Assembly (NCBI GenBank): GCA_021800315.1
Contig: JAJYZD010000046.1
Coordinates: 1-17,909, forward strand
Source: Bacillota bacterium
GTDB taxonomy: Bacteria > Bacillota > Desulfotomaculia > Desulfotomaculales > JAJYZD01
DNA length: 17,909 bases
Direction: 5' to 3'
Shown piece by piece: positions 6,434-16,585 of this stretch. Each line of letters begins with the position of its first letter. Position 1 is the stretch's first letter. A program made the position numbers and the translations under genes. Below the pieces are notes generated by a model, which did no database searches, had not been told where the DNA came from, and saw only the letters and a list, made by a program, of their open reading frames with translations.

Positions 6434-6633
6434 CCACCCGGGAGGACCCGCGGTCCGGCCAGAGTCGCCATTCCCGCCAGCGTGCTCCGGAGGGGTTTCT
6501 TGGTCAGGCAAGCCGCACCGAGGGCGACGACCGCCGCCGCGGCAGGAAGCCGGTCAGGGAGGCGGCGAGCCACGGGCCCAACACGCCCAGCCCGGCGCCC
6601 AGGAAACAGCCGGAGTTGACACGATTGGGAACT
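6430..6633 (-). pseudogene. Frameshifted remnant of a small hydrophobic protein
   Basis: On the minus strand one frame gives GCFLGAGLGVLGPWLAASLT and GFLP. The reading then continues only in the next frame as AAAAVVALGAACLTKKPLRS, TLAGMATLA and a TAG stop. Both halves use GC-rich third positions and together look like two short membrane helices. The shift falls in a CCGCGGCGGCGG run. No start codon or ribosome site is seen, and the upstream end runs into the start of the divergent regulator at 6644. No family assignment is made. Confidence 0.35.
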
Positions 6634-6643
6634 GGACAGCAAG

Positions 6644-7210
6644 ATGGAAATTGCCGAATTAAACCGCCGGATCGGAGAAAAACTCCGCGCCCTGCGCACC
6701 GGACGCGGCCTCACCCTGGATCAACTCGCCCAACTGACCGGGGTGAGCAAACCGATGCTTAGCCAGGTGGAACGCGGTGAGACCAATCCCTCCGTGGGCA
6801 CGATGTGGAAAATCGTAGCGGACCTCGGCCTGCCTTTTTCCGTCCTCATGGAAGACCCGTGCCCCGAAGTGACCGTGGTCCGGGCCGGTACCAGTACGGT
6901 TTTCCCCGAGGACGACGGCCGTTTCCTGGTGACCCCGCTGTTCGCGGCCGACGCCAAACACCCCGTGGAAATCTTCGACGTCCTCCTCCGGCCCGGCGGC
7001 CGCCGGGTGGCGGCAGCCCACGGCGCCGGGGTCAGCGAGTACATAACCGTCGCCAGCGGTTCCTTCGTCCTGGTCCTGCCCGACGGGGAACACACCTTGA
7101 GCCACGGCGACTCCATCCGCTTCAGGGCCGACGGCCGGCACGTCTACTTCAATCCATCGCAGGACGACTGCCTCCTCTATATGGTCATCGGATACTTCGC
7201 CGGTGTTTGA
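6644..7210 (+). CDS. XRE-family transcriptional regulator with cupin sensor domain
   Basis: The protein has 188 residues. Residues 5-62 form the helix-turn-helix (IGEKLRALRTGRGLTLDQLA, QLTGVSKPMLSQVERGETNP, SVGTMWKIVADLG). Residues 100-186 form a cupin barrel (EIFDVLLRPGG, AHGAGVSEYITVASGSF, HGDSIRFRAD, HVYFNP). This architecture, as in PuuR/SutR-like proteins, is a dimeric repressor or activator responding to a small molecule bound in the barrel. The histidines expected for a metal cupin are only partly kept (AHGAGVSE), so the ligand is unknown. The ribosome site before the ATG is weak. It lies upstream of the branching enzyme-glycosyltransferase gene, which has its own promoter, so control of that gene is possible but unproven. 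Confidence 0.88.
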   Translation: MEIAELNRRIGEKLRALRTGRGLTLDQLAQLTGVSKPMLSQVERGETNPSVGTMWKIVADLGLPFSVLMEDPCPEVTVVRAGTSTVFPEDDGRFLVTPLFAADAKHPVEIFDVLLRPGGRRVAAAHGAGVSEYITVASGSFVLVLPDGEHTLSHGDSIRFRADGRHVYFNPSQDDCLLYMVIGYFAGV

Positions 7211-7251
7211 TGACATTTGCCTAACATCGCGGGCTGGCGCGGCCAACCGGG

Positions 7252-7282
7252 TTGACAGGCCGCACGGCCCGGGTGGTACAAT
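7252..7282 (+). promoter_or_regulatory. SigA-type promoter of the GH57-GT4 gene
   Basis: TTGACA (7252-7257) and TACAAT (7277-7282) are both near consensus, spaced 19 bases apart. The open frame extends back into the -35 box as an in-frame TTG, so the gene start must lie downstream. Confidence 0.7.
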
Positions 7283-7314
7283 GGTGGAAGCAACACAGCA
7301 AAGGGGGAACAAGC

Positions 7315-10117
<2,803 letters not shown>

Positions 10118-10128
<11 letters not shown>

Positions 10129-10615
10129 CGTGTTGATTACCAGGGCCCTTTTGTATTCGGATGGATCGAACAAGTCGCTGTCGGCCGCCGTGTGGGGGGC
10201 CCTGATGATGTCGGCGGATCCGGCCATGCGGTTAACCATAATCAGTTTCGTAACCTATCTGCCCGGCCACGGTATGCAGTGGGACGACGGCACCGCCCTC
10301 GAATACGCCATCGCCGACGTCGAGGAGCGCCTTACGCAATCGACCGGAAAGATCTTCGACCGCCACAAGGTCAAGGCCCAGACCGTCGTAGGCTTTTCCT
10401 TCGGTACGGCCGGCATCGCCGAATCAATCGTCAATTACGCCCGCCGGGGCGGCTTCAACCTGATCATCATGGGCGTGGGGCAACAGGTCGCGGAAAGCGG
10501 TTTTGCCGGCTCCATCGTGGAAAAGGTTTTGGAGTCGGCCGCCATACCCGTGCTCCTGGTCAAGAAACTGCCCGGTGAAATGGTGTCCTCCCTGAAGCCG
10601 GAAGGAACGGGATGA
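10118..10615 (+). CDS. Universal stress protein (UspA family)
   Basis: This 165-residue single Usp domain has VLITRALLYSDGSNKSLSAA at the N-terminus, a middle AQTVVGFSFGTAGIAESIVN, and a C-terminal FNLIIMGVGQQVAESGF followed by AGSIVEKVLESAAIPVLLVK. The last part resembles the ATP-binding G-2X-G-9X-G(S/T) motif, though the first glycine spacing is not exact, so nucleotide binding is uncertain. The GTG at 10118 overlaps the preceding gene by 11 bases; a GTG at 10130, just after that gene's stop, is an equally possible start. Neither has a clear ribosome site, pointing to translational coupling with the GH57-GT4 gene and co-transcription with it. Confidence 0.85.
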
Positions 10616-10617
10616 AC

Positions 10618-10854
10618 TCAACTCCCCCGCGGCCCCTCCCCGCGCTCGAAGAAGTCCCTGCCCCGCACAAGCGTGACATCCCTGCCGACACGCCGCCTGG
10701 CGCCCGCCCCGGCAGGCCGTCCTTCCGTCCCCGGCCGACCCGCCAGGGCCAATATCAACGCCGCCAAAAACAGCACCAGCGACCCCACCGCCAGAAAAAC
10801 ATCCATCCTCGACAGGGTGGCGCCACCCGCCAGCCCCCGAACCCCCTTCCTCAT
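10618..10854 (-). CDS. Small single-pass membrane protein, unknown function
   Basis: The frame gives 78 residues from the ATG at 10854, or 62 from the ATG at 10806. The sequence MDVFLAVGSLVLFLAALILA is one hydrophobic helix, followed by a charged tail rich in Arg and Gly (RRRVGRDVTLVRGRDFFERG). I recognise no family. A promoter-like TGGACA-17-TAAAAT lies just upstream on the same strand, which favours a real gene over the proline-rich plus-strand frame covering the same DNA. It converges on the stress-protein gene with only 2 bases between the stops. Confidence 0.55.
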   Translation of the reverse strand: MRKGVRGLAGGATLSRMDVFLAVGSLVLFLAALILALAGRPGTEGRPAGAGARRRVGRDVTLVRGRDFFERGEGPRGS

Positions 10855-10869
10855 ACATCCATGCCAGTT

Positions 10870-10898
10870 ATTTTATCCCATCCAGTGCCTCCTGTCCA
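10870..10898 (-). promoter_or_regulatory. Promoter of the small membrane protein gene
   Basis: On the minus strand TGGACA (10898-10893), a 17-base spacer and TAAAAT (10875-10870) read toward 10854. The expected RNA start is 8 to 10 bases before that ATG, leaving a very short leader. Confidence 0.5.
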
Positions 10899-11122
10899 CA
10901 CTTCCCCCCGGAACATTTTCCCACACCCCGCGTCCGACTTTCAGGCGGGTCACCGGCATCCTCAACTTAAAAGCCGCGTCTAACCTTATCTCTATTTCCC
11001 ATTGCTACAACTTACTACCTGGACAGCGCCAACCGCTCGCCAGCACATTTTAACGAACGTACCATATTTTAAAGTGGGTGATCCGCCAATCTCTGCATGT
11101 AACAATAATGGGGGGTAACAAA

Positions 11123-11473
11123 ATGACAACTCTCTTCACCAGATCTTCTTCCGGAAGGCATTTCTTCCACCCGTCGAAGCCGGTTCTTCCGCCGATACCG
11201 GCCGCCCCGCCCACTCCTTCCCCCGCCGCCGTCCCGCCGCGGGCGGATGTTGCAAAACCGGCTGTCCGGACGGCGGACCAACCCCCCCCTGGCATAAACT
11301 TTGCTACCGGAGTCACCGTCACGGTCAGAATGAATAACGGCGACCAGTATACAGGTGAAATCGTAACCGGGACGGGCGGCTTCCTGTGGCTGAAATTGGC
11401 GGTACCTTTCGACGGTTATGCGCCGGGAGTAGTCGTCCACCTAAATGAAAGCCTTATCAGTTCCGTCGGCTAG
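11123..11473 (+). CDS. Proline-rich protein with C-terminal Sm/SH3-like barrel domain (paralogue A)
   Basis: The protein has 116 residues. Residues 1-57 are low-complexity and Pro/Ala-rich (PVLPPIPAAPPTPSPAAVPP). Residues 58-116 form a compact domain beginning INFATGVTVTVRMNNGDQYT and ending VVVHLNESLISSVG. The pattern GxxVxVxMxNGxxxxGxxxxxxxxxxLxL, then a GxVVxLNExxI strand, resembles the Sm1/Sm2 or SH3-like five-strand barrel. That fold is inferred; I know no named family. GGGGGG 7 bases before the ATG at 11123 sets the start. The domain aligns without gaps with the protein at 12101 (30 of 59 residues identical). There is no signal peptide. Confidence 0.75.
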   Translation: MTTLFTRSSSGRHFFHPSKPVLPPIPAAPPTPSPAAVPPRADVAKPAVRTADQPPPGINFATGVTVTVRMNNGDQYTGEIVTGTGGFLWLKLAVPFDGYAPGVVVHLNESLISSVG

Positions 11474-11780
11474 AAAACGGGACTTCCGCTGAAAGTTCCC
11501 TGGGCGGGACCCGCCGGGCACCCTCCGAACCTTGTTAAGTCTTTGCCTCCACGCGGTCAACCCTACCCTCCAATCCGTAAAGCGGCTTCAAGCAAACCCA
11601 TATTTGACCGCATGGCCGGTGGCCGGCAGACGGATCAGGCTCCGAAGAGAGAAAAAGACCTTACCTGACTCTGGGCATGAAGGTTTATCGGCTGCCAGGA
11701 ACACTCTGGCATAGATGTCATATCCTATTCCAGATGGTTGAGGAATACTTCATTGTTAGAACGAGGAGGGCGCGGCCGCC
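11474..11780. other. Gap between barrel-protein genes
   Basis: I see no supported gene here. GAGGAGG near 11764-11770 is the ribosome site of the broken copy that starts at 11781. The 60-codon frame at 11532 has no family likeness. Confidence 0.45.
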
Positions 11781-12061
11781 ATGATGTTTTACAGCATCAA
11801 CGCTTCCGGGTACGTTACTACCACCCGGCGGGGAATGAGTCTCCCCGGATGCCGGCCGCGGCACCATTCCCCCCGGCGGAACCCGCCGCCCCGGAGAAAA
11901 CAGGCCATCCCCTCCGGCCCGGCATCCTGACTCCGGGGATCGCGCCGGACGTACCCATGCACAATGGTTCGGTGTGAAGCGGTGAATTAATCCGCCGGGC
12001 GGGTTTACGCCTGTCAGGTTAAAGTAAAACTCAGGCATCTGTTCGGCCGGGCAGGTGGTCA
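11781..12061 (+). pseudogene. Degenerate third copy of the barrel protein
   Basis: GAGGAGG precedes an ATG at 11781 (MMFYSINASGYVTTTRRGMS). Near 11850 the coding signal passes to the next frame, giving a Pro/Ala-rich stretch (PAAAPFPPAEPAAPEKTG) like that of the 11123 protein. It then reads PGIAPDVPMHNGSV, TGA, SGELI. NGSV-stop-SGELI matches NGQIFTGELV of the 12101 protein position for position, with the stop replacing Phe. About six residues of the preceding strand are missing, and later parts are barely recognisable. It is a pseudogene by frameshift, internal deletion and a nonsense codon. The right boundary is approximate. Confidence 0.5.
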
Positions 12062-12100
12062 GACGCCGCCGGCCTAAAACTGAAAAGGGAGGATTCTGGA

Positions 12101-12298
12101 ATGGCGCTGCCGTCCGATATCAACTTCGCACCCGGTGTTACCGTCAACATCAGCATGAACAACGGTCAGATCTTCACCGGTGAACTGGTAAACGCCCCCT
12201 ATGACTACATCCAGCTCAAACTCACCGCCGCCACCGGTCCATATGTGGTTGGCCAGGTTGTTCTGCTCAACGAAGCCGAGATTACCAGCGTCGGTTAG
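12101..12298 (+). CDS. Small Sm/SH3-like barrel protein (paralogue B)
   Basis: This 65-residue protein consists only of the domain seen at the C-terminus of the 11123 protein, from INFAPGVTVNISMNNGQIFT to VVLLNEAEITSVG. The alternating hydrophobic strands, the turn NNG and the closing VVLLNE strand suggest a five-strand barrel that could form rings, as Sm-like proteins do; this is inference from pattern only. GGGAGG lies 8 bases ahead of the ATG, and a strong terminator follows at 12317-12345, so it is transcribed at least from the left. No signal peptide, cysteine or catalytic-looking residue is visible. It may bind nucleic acid, a spore layer or another protein; function unknown. Confidence 0.8.
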   Translation: MALPSDINFAPGVTVNISMNNGQIFTGELVNAPYDYIQLKLTAATGPYVVGQVVLLNEAEITSVG

Positions 12299-12316
12299 TC
12301 GGGAAGTTTACCGGGA

Positions 12317-12345
12317 AAAGGGAGCGGGGAAAGCCCGCTCCCTTT
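12317..12345 (+). terminator. Rho-independent terminator after paralogue B
   Basis: AAAGGGAGCGGG (12317-12328) and CCCGCTCCCTTT (12334-12345) make a 12-bp perfect stem with loop GAAAG, followed by ATTTC. Confidence 0.85.
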
Positions 12346-12350
12346 ATTTC

Positions 12351-12682
12351 GGGGCACCTGCTTAAAAAGGCGCCGCGAATACCCCCCGCCGGCCGGCTAT
12401 GAAGCGACATGGCCCGGCCCCCGCCGCAGGCGGTACCCGCTCTCACTGCGACCGGAAGGACAAAGCAGGCCGATCCGGCCGTTGACTCGCCGGGTTCCCG
12501 GATTGAGGCGCAAGGCTTCGGCGACCCGGCCTATGGCCGTCGGCCAAGCAAGCCACTCCTTTCCTCGCCGCCCACCGGTCTGCGAACCCACCATAATCTG
12601 TCGATCCCCGCCGGTCTTCCCCTGCCGCTCCGAAACAGGTTCCGGCAGAACCTGCCGCCGAACAGTCATCAGTTACCGGTTT
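12351..12682. other. GC-rich gap without a recognised gene
   Basis: Frames are open on both strands (12409-12717 plus, 12397-12669 minus), as expected from high GC, but none has an alternating hydrophobic pattern, a ribosome site or family likeness. It lies between two converging units. Confidence 0.45.
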
Positions 12683-13588
12683 TCAGGCATCGCCGGCCGG
12701 GAACAAGCCGGTGCTGAGATACTTTTCACCCCGGTCGGGAAAAATCGTCACGATGACACCTGACTGAATCTCCCGGGCTGTCTGGACCGAAGCCACCATA
12801 GCGGCGCCGCTGCTCATGCCGACAAAGATGCCTTCCTCCCGGATAATCTTCCGGGCCATGGCGAAGGCTTCCTCCGTTTCCACCATGATAATCCGGTCCA
12901 GGCTTTCCCTCTTGTAAATATCCGGGATGATAGCTTCCCGCAGGTTCTTCAGCCCCTGGATATAATGGCACTGAACGGGTTCGGCGCTCACAATCCTGAT
13001 ACCGGGATTATGTTTCTTCAGCGCGGCGCTGACCCCCATAAGGGTACCGGAGGTGCCGATTCCGGATACAAAATAATCGACGTTGCCCCCGGTTTGTTCC
13101 CATATTTCCCGGGCCGTAATCTCATAGTGGGTAAGGGTATTGTATTTGTTGGAGAATTGTTCCGTACAAAAATATTTCCCCGGATGGGCGGACATCAATT
13201 CCCGGATCCGGACAATGGCCCCGTCCGTTCCTTTTTCGGCATCAGTCAGAACAACCCTGGCACCGAAAGCGCGAATCATTTTCTGTCGCTCGACGGAGAC
13301 AGCCCCGCTCATGACAATTTCCACCCGGTAGCCTTTCACGGCCCCGATCATCGCCAGGGCGATGCCGGTATTACCGGAAGTCGCTTCGATAATCGTTTTA
13401 TCCCTGGTTAAAACACCCTCGGCCTCGGCTTGTTCAATCATCTTGAGCGCGATGCGGTCCTTGATACTCCCGCCCGGATTTATCCCTTCAATCTTGGCAT
13501 ACATCTGCACATTTGGATTCGGGTTGAGACGATTGATCCTTACCATGGGGGTGTTTGATATGGTCTCCAGAATGTTGTCATAGATCAT
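12683..13588 (-). CDS. cysK: Cysteine synthase (O-acetylserine sulfhydrylase, PLP-dependent)
   Basis: The protein of 301 residues makes cysteine from O-acetylserine and sulfide in the cytoplasm. PLP-binding Lys43 lies in NPGGSIKDR, the substrate loop ATSGNTG is at 69-75, the phosphate-binding GIGTSGT at 176-182, and the cofactor-ring serine is in GMSSGAA near 260. The start MIYDNILETISNTPMVRINR matches the family; ten upstream codons from a TTG at 13618 are open but lack a ribosome site. A TATAAT promoter stands 60 bases upstream. It is a monocistronic minus-strand gene. CysK, CysM and other beta-replacement enzymes are hard to separate by sequence, so the acceptor and donor are family-level inference. 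Confidence 0.9.
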   Translation of the reverse strand: MIYDNILETISNTPMVRINRLNPNPNVQMYAKIEGINPGGSIKDRIALKMIEQAEAEGVLTRDKTIIEATSGNTGIALAMIGAVKGYRVEIVMSGAVSVERQKMIRAFGARVVLTDAEKGTDGAIVRIRELMSAHPGKYFCTEQFSNKYNTLTHYEITAREIWEQTGGNVDYFVSGIGTSGTLMGVSAALKKHNPGIRIVSAEPVQCHYIQGLKNLREAIIPDIYKRESLDRIIMVETEEAFAMARKIIREEGIFVGMSSGAAMVASVQTAREIQSGVIVTIFPDRGEKYLSTGLFPAGDA

Positions 13589-13649
13589 TGCCGCGATACC
13601 CCGTTCCCTGATAATCAAACGCCGGCGCCGGCCGAATCCCCGCCCTTAT

Positions 13650-13679
13650 ATTATATCAGAACCCAAAGAGCCCCGTCAC
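13650..13679 (-). promoter_or_regulatory. Promoter of the cysteine synthase gene
   Basis: On the minus strand GTGACG (13679-13674), an 18-base spacer and a perfect TATAAT (13655-13650) read toward the gene at 13588. Confidence 0.55.
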
Positions 13680-13757
13680 TCCTGCGAAGCGGGGACGAGG
13701 CCCCTTTAGGATAAGCGGGCCGCCCTTGGTCCACCCGGGTCCGCGACCCGGCGGAGT

Positions 13758-13928
13758 TCCGTGGGCCTGTCCGGAAAACCCGGAGCCGGCGATAAGGACG
13801 CCCAGGCCGATGAGCAAGGGCGGCTTGCGGCCGTACACGGCGGACAGCTTCCCGTAAAGGGGCACCGTAACAGCCGGAGTCACCATGCCGGCGGTGAACA
13901 CCCAGACATAGGTGTTGTGCCCCTGGCC
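13758..13928 (-). pseudogene. Fragment of an MFS transporter (DHA2/EmrB-like)
   Basis: The stretch reads NTYVWVFTAGMVTPAVTVPL, then YGKLSAVYGRKPPLLIGLG and VLIAGSGFSGQA. This is the end of helix 1, helix 2 and the motif A loop (GKLxxxYGRK) of major facilitator drug exporters. Only about 57 of more than 400 residues remain. Homology begins directly after the TAA of the DedA gene (13929-13931) and in the same frame, without its own start codon. After QAHG the frame continues in unrelated residues to 13656. It is a deletion scar joined to the DedA gene's 3' end. Confidence 0.75.
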
Positions 13929-14555
13929 TTATTCCGTCCGTCCCGGCTCGCCCCCTATCCCGGATCCGCGCTTGAGTCGCCGCCTCACCAGGAAAAACAC
14001 CACCCAGGACAGAAGGAAGATGGCCGCCGCCAACGGCAGACGTTTTTTCACGAGATCCAGAATCGGTTGGGCCTGCCGGCCCAGGACGTGCCCCAGGGAA
14101 ATGTAGACGCCGGCCCACAGGACGGTGTAGATGGTGTTGAAAAAGAGGAATTGGCCCGGCGAAAGCCGGCTTAAGCCCGCCGCGTATGGTGTCACGTTGG
14201 AAACCCAGGGCACGAAGCGTCCCAGGATGATGAAGCCGGCGGCGGAATGGTCCAGCCAGGATCTGGTTTTCTCCAGACGCAAGGGGGTAATTTTGAGGTA
14301 GCGGCCCCAGCGTCCGATAAACCGCAGGCCGAAGTGGCGGCCGATAAAAAAGGCCGTCAGCGAACCCGCCGTGAAGCCCAGGAAAACCCCCGCCCCCACC
14401 TGGTAAAGCGGCCAGTGACCCCGATTGGCCAGGAACCCGCCCAGGATGAGCAAAGAACCGCCCGGGAAAGGGAACCCCATGGCCTCGACAAACGCGCCCA
14501 AAGTCAGACCGGCCACACCCATGGCGACCAGGTACTCAAGGATCTTTTCGTACAA
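13929..14555 (-). CDS. DedA-family (VTT-domain) membrane protein
   Basis: The protein of 208 residues has several membrane helices. The DedA/VTT signatures are visible: FVEAMGFPFPGGSLLILGGF near the start, GSLTAFFIGRHFG, and the central FIILGRFVPWVSNVTPYAAG followed by LSRLSPGQFLFFN. The last helix (AAAIFLLSWVVFFLV) ends in a basic tail. Family members sit in the cytoplasmic membrane and include undecaprenyl-phosphate or phospholipid flippases; the substrate here is unknown. GGGGGGG lies just before the TTG start. The C-terminal residues GEPGRTE end at a TAA that abuts the MFS fragment, so the natural tail may have been altered by that junction. Confidence 0.88.
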   Translation of the reverse strand: MYEKILEYLVAMGVAGLTLGAFVEAMGFPFPGGSLLILGGFLANRGHWPLYQVGAGVFLGFTAGSLTAFFIGRHFGLRFIGRWGRYLKITPLRLEKTRSWLDHSAAGFIILGRFVPWVSNVTPYAAGLSRLSPGQFLFFNTIYTVLWAGVYISLGHVLGRQAQPILDLVKKRLPLAAAIFLLSWVVFFLVRRRLKRGSGIGGEPGRTE

Positions 14556-14850
14556 CGGCGCCCCCCCGCCCTAGCATGCCCGGAAAACCGCCGACTTTCA
14601 CCTCCCCGCCGCATAATCGCCGACAGCCTTGGCAAGGTCACCGTAAGCCCCGGGAAGCCGGGTGATGGCACGTGACACAACCTTTCCTGCGGATGATTCC
14701 CGCCCAAAGACGCTTGTTGCGAATAAAAGCAAATACTGCACAGCTTATATTTCGCCTATTTTAAGCTTCGTCTCAGCAGGGATTAATGTTTTGCGTTTAG
14801 AATGAAATAGCGGCAGAACCTGGCATTCGCCGGAAGGGTGTCACAAGACA

Positions 14851-15096
14851 ATGAGCAGGAAACTGGATGCATTACTTGCGAAGAGCGACTGCGTAACCCG
14901 CATGGCCCGGGCCGCTGAAATAAGTTATTGTCCAAATTGCGAACAATTGTCGGTGTTCCATGCAGCTTACAGGGATATGGACGGCTCAACCCGCTCGGTA
15001 ACCGTGTGCAGCGTATGCGGCGCGAGGGAAACGGCCGAACCGTCCCTCCCGGTCACGGGCGGTCCGCCCGGATCGCGTTATATCGCCGGCCGGTGA
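14851..15096 (+). CDS. Small zinc-ribbon protein, unknown function
   Basis: The frame gives 81 residues, with YCPNCEQLSVFHAAYR and, after 27 residues, VTVCSVCGARE. The two CxxC knuckles form a treble-clef or ribbon-like zinc site. The N-terminal segment (MSRKLDALLAKSDCVTRMAR) is basic and helical, and the last 20 residues look unstructured. GGAAGGG is upstream, but 12-13 bases from the ATG, which is longer than ideal. The sequence left of it (14700-14840) is AT-rich and probably holds the promoter. It converges on the minus-strand gene ending at 15105. I do not recognise the family. Confidence 0.6.
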   Translation: MSRKLDALLAKSDCVTRMARAAEISYCPNCEQLSVFHAAYRDMDGSTRSVTVCSVCGARETAEPSLPVTGGPPGSRYIAGR

Positions 15097-15104
15097 ATCC
15101 GGGC

Positions 15105-15623
15105 CTACCCAAATATACAGCCACAGGTTGTCGCGGGTCGGTACAGTCTGTCCGTAAAGCAGCCATAGTTCCCGCGCCATCCCCTTCCGCCGCGAAACAC
15201 CGCATCATTCCCCGTCCCGGGGTACCGGCCCCCGATATCCCGCAGGGCGTCCACCGTGGCACTTCCCGCGGGCGCTTTGACCCGGACCGGCGCAACGTGC
15301 GGGTTGATGACCAAAATCTCGCAGTCGAAAACCAACTGTTGTCCCACCAGCATCTCCGGACCGGCCAGGGCGCCAAGCAGCAACCATTCGCGCAGTTTTT
15401 CCGCCGTGCCGAGCCGGTTTACCCGGCCGGACTCGAAAACGACCGGCTCAACGCAGTGACGGGCCGGGCTCTCCATGGTCCGGTATTGGGCCTCGCGGCC
15501 GATCCCGTCCGTCTGGGCCCGCTGAACCTGCGCCAACTCCCGCTGGAATACCGGTAACGTGCCGCGGCAACCCTGCTCTGAAGACCCCTCGTCGTCGACC
15601 TTGCCCCCAAAGGATGTCGACAC
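15105..15623 (-). CDS. Unidentified protein, possibly frameshifted near its end
   Basis: The 172-codon frame starts at GTG. Its middle (EPVVFESGRVNRLG, EKLREWLLLGALAGPEMLVG, QQLVFDCEILVINPHVAPVR) has strongly GC-biased third positions and a strand-rich pattern, so I believe this strand is coding. No family is recognised. After about 15240 the bias shifts to another minus frame that reads RELWLLYGQTVPTRDNLWLY, which hints at a frameshift; the listed end (CIFG, TAG at 15105-15107) may be out of frame. A plus-strand frame over the same DNA (14928-15557) lacks a coding pattern. It diverges from the metalloprotease gene. Confidence 0.5.
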   Translation of the reverse strand: MSTSFGGKVDDEGSSEQGCRGTLPVFQRELAQVQRAQTDGIGREAQYRTMESPARHCVEPVVFESGRVNRLGTAEKLREWLLLGALAGPEMLVGQQLVFDCEILVINPHVAPVRVKAPAGSATVDALRDIGGRYPGTGNDAVFRGGRGWRGNYGCFTDRLYRPATTCGCIFG

Positions 15624-15678
15624 CGGCCCCGATTTGCTGTAGAATTAGGGGAAACTCCCAAGAGAACGGGGATGGCTT

Positions 15679-16482
15679 ATGCCGCTTATTGGCAACTCAC
15701 CGGAAGACCGGGATCAGCCCGCTTCCATCCCTATGGTTGCCGGCCAGGAAAAAAGGAGCATCTGGCGCAGATGGTTCCTGCCCGTTTTGGCCTTTATCTA
15801 CAAACTGAAGTTCCTCCTGTTGTTCGCCAGCGTGCTCATCACCGTGATCGTCTACGGACTGGCCTTTGGCTGGGCCTTCGGGGCCGGAATAGTGCTCTTG
15901 ATTCTCATCCACGAATCCGGCCACGTAGCGGCGATCAAACGGCGCGGCATGAAGGCTTCCCTACCGGTGCTCATTCCTTTCCTGGGGGCGGTGATCGGCC
16001 TTCGCCAGAGACCGCATGACGCCAGGGAGGAAGCCTTTATCGGCATCGCCGGACCCGTATTCGGCATCGCCGCCTCTTTTCTCAGCTGGTGGCTGTTCTT
16101 CTTAACCAGGGACAGTCTGTTTCTCGTTCTCGCTTCCCTCGGCTTTTTCATGCATGTATTCAACCTCATGCCGGTAGTCCCGCTGGACGGAGGCCGGACG
16201 GTGGCCTTTCTCGGCTGGAAGGCGTGGGTACCGGGACTGGCAGGACTGCTCGTCATCCTGTTCTATAATCCCGTCACCCACGCCGTCACCGTCGATCCCT
16301 GGACGATTATCATTCTGGCGTTCATTCTGTACAACTTCCGGGCCAGGCTCATGGAACCGCCGGATCCCCTCTACAACGACATCGGCCGGACGGCCAAGTG
16401 GAGTTACGGCTTATTGTGGTTCGGCCTCCTTACCCTTTCCATCTGGGGTTACCTCACCGTTCCCCTGCGCGTGGGGATCTGA
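15679..16482 (+). CDS. Site-2-protease-type membrane metalloprotease (peptidase M50)
   Basis: The protein of 267 residues has about six hydrophobic segments. The zinc motif HESGH (78-82) lies in a membrane helix (GIVLLILIHESGH), and the third ligand is Asp170 in NLMPVVPLDGGR. IGIAGPVFGIAAS between them is the conserved core segment. Such enzymes cut membrane-bound anti-sigma factors or other helices; unlike RseP it has no PDZ domain, and no partner is encoded here. The hydrophilic first 30 residues are probably cytoplasmic. ACGGGG about 8 bases ahead of the ATG fits as ribosome site. The 3' end is overlapped in antisense by the run-on frame of the neighbouring transposase. Confidence 0.87.
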   Translation: MPLIGNSPEDRDQPASIPMVAGQEKRSIWRRWFLPVLAFIYKLKFLLLFASVLITVIVYGLAFGWAFGAGIVLLILIHESGHVAAIKRRGMKASLPVLIPFLGAVIGLRQRPHDAREEAFIGIAGPVFGIAASFLSWWLFFLTRDSLFLVLASLGFFMHVFNLMPVVPLDGGRTVAFLGWKAWVPGLAGLLVILFYNPVTHAVTVDPWTIIILAFILYNFRARLMEPPDPLYNDIGRTAKWSYGLLWFGLLTLSIWGYLTVPLRVGI

Positions 16483-16585
16483 TGGTCCTGGCGCACTTCG
16501 GCAAAAAAATACCGGAGCGCGCCGACAAGGTAAATTACCGCCGACCCCCTCTCCCACCCCACGGCAAATTCAGGGTCAATAACAC

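Noticed and set aside
6616..6621. TTGACA upstream of the XRE-cupin gene
   Set aside because: The matching -10 position falls on GCAAGA at the start codon, so it cannot serve that gene.
10612..10983. Plus-strand proline/glutamine-rich frame of 123 codons
   Set aside because: No ribosome site of its own, low-complexity, and opposite a minus-strand membrane protein with a promoter.
14928..15557. 209-codon plus-strand frame
   Set aside because: Overlaps the zinc-ribbon gene in another frame and the minus-strand coding bias; Arg/Pro-rich shadow.
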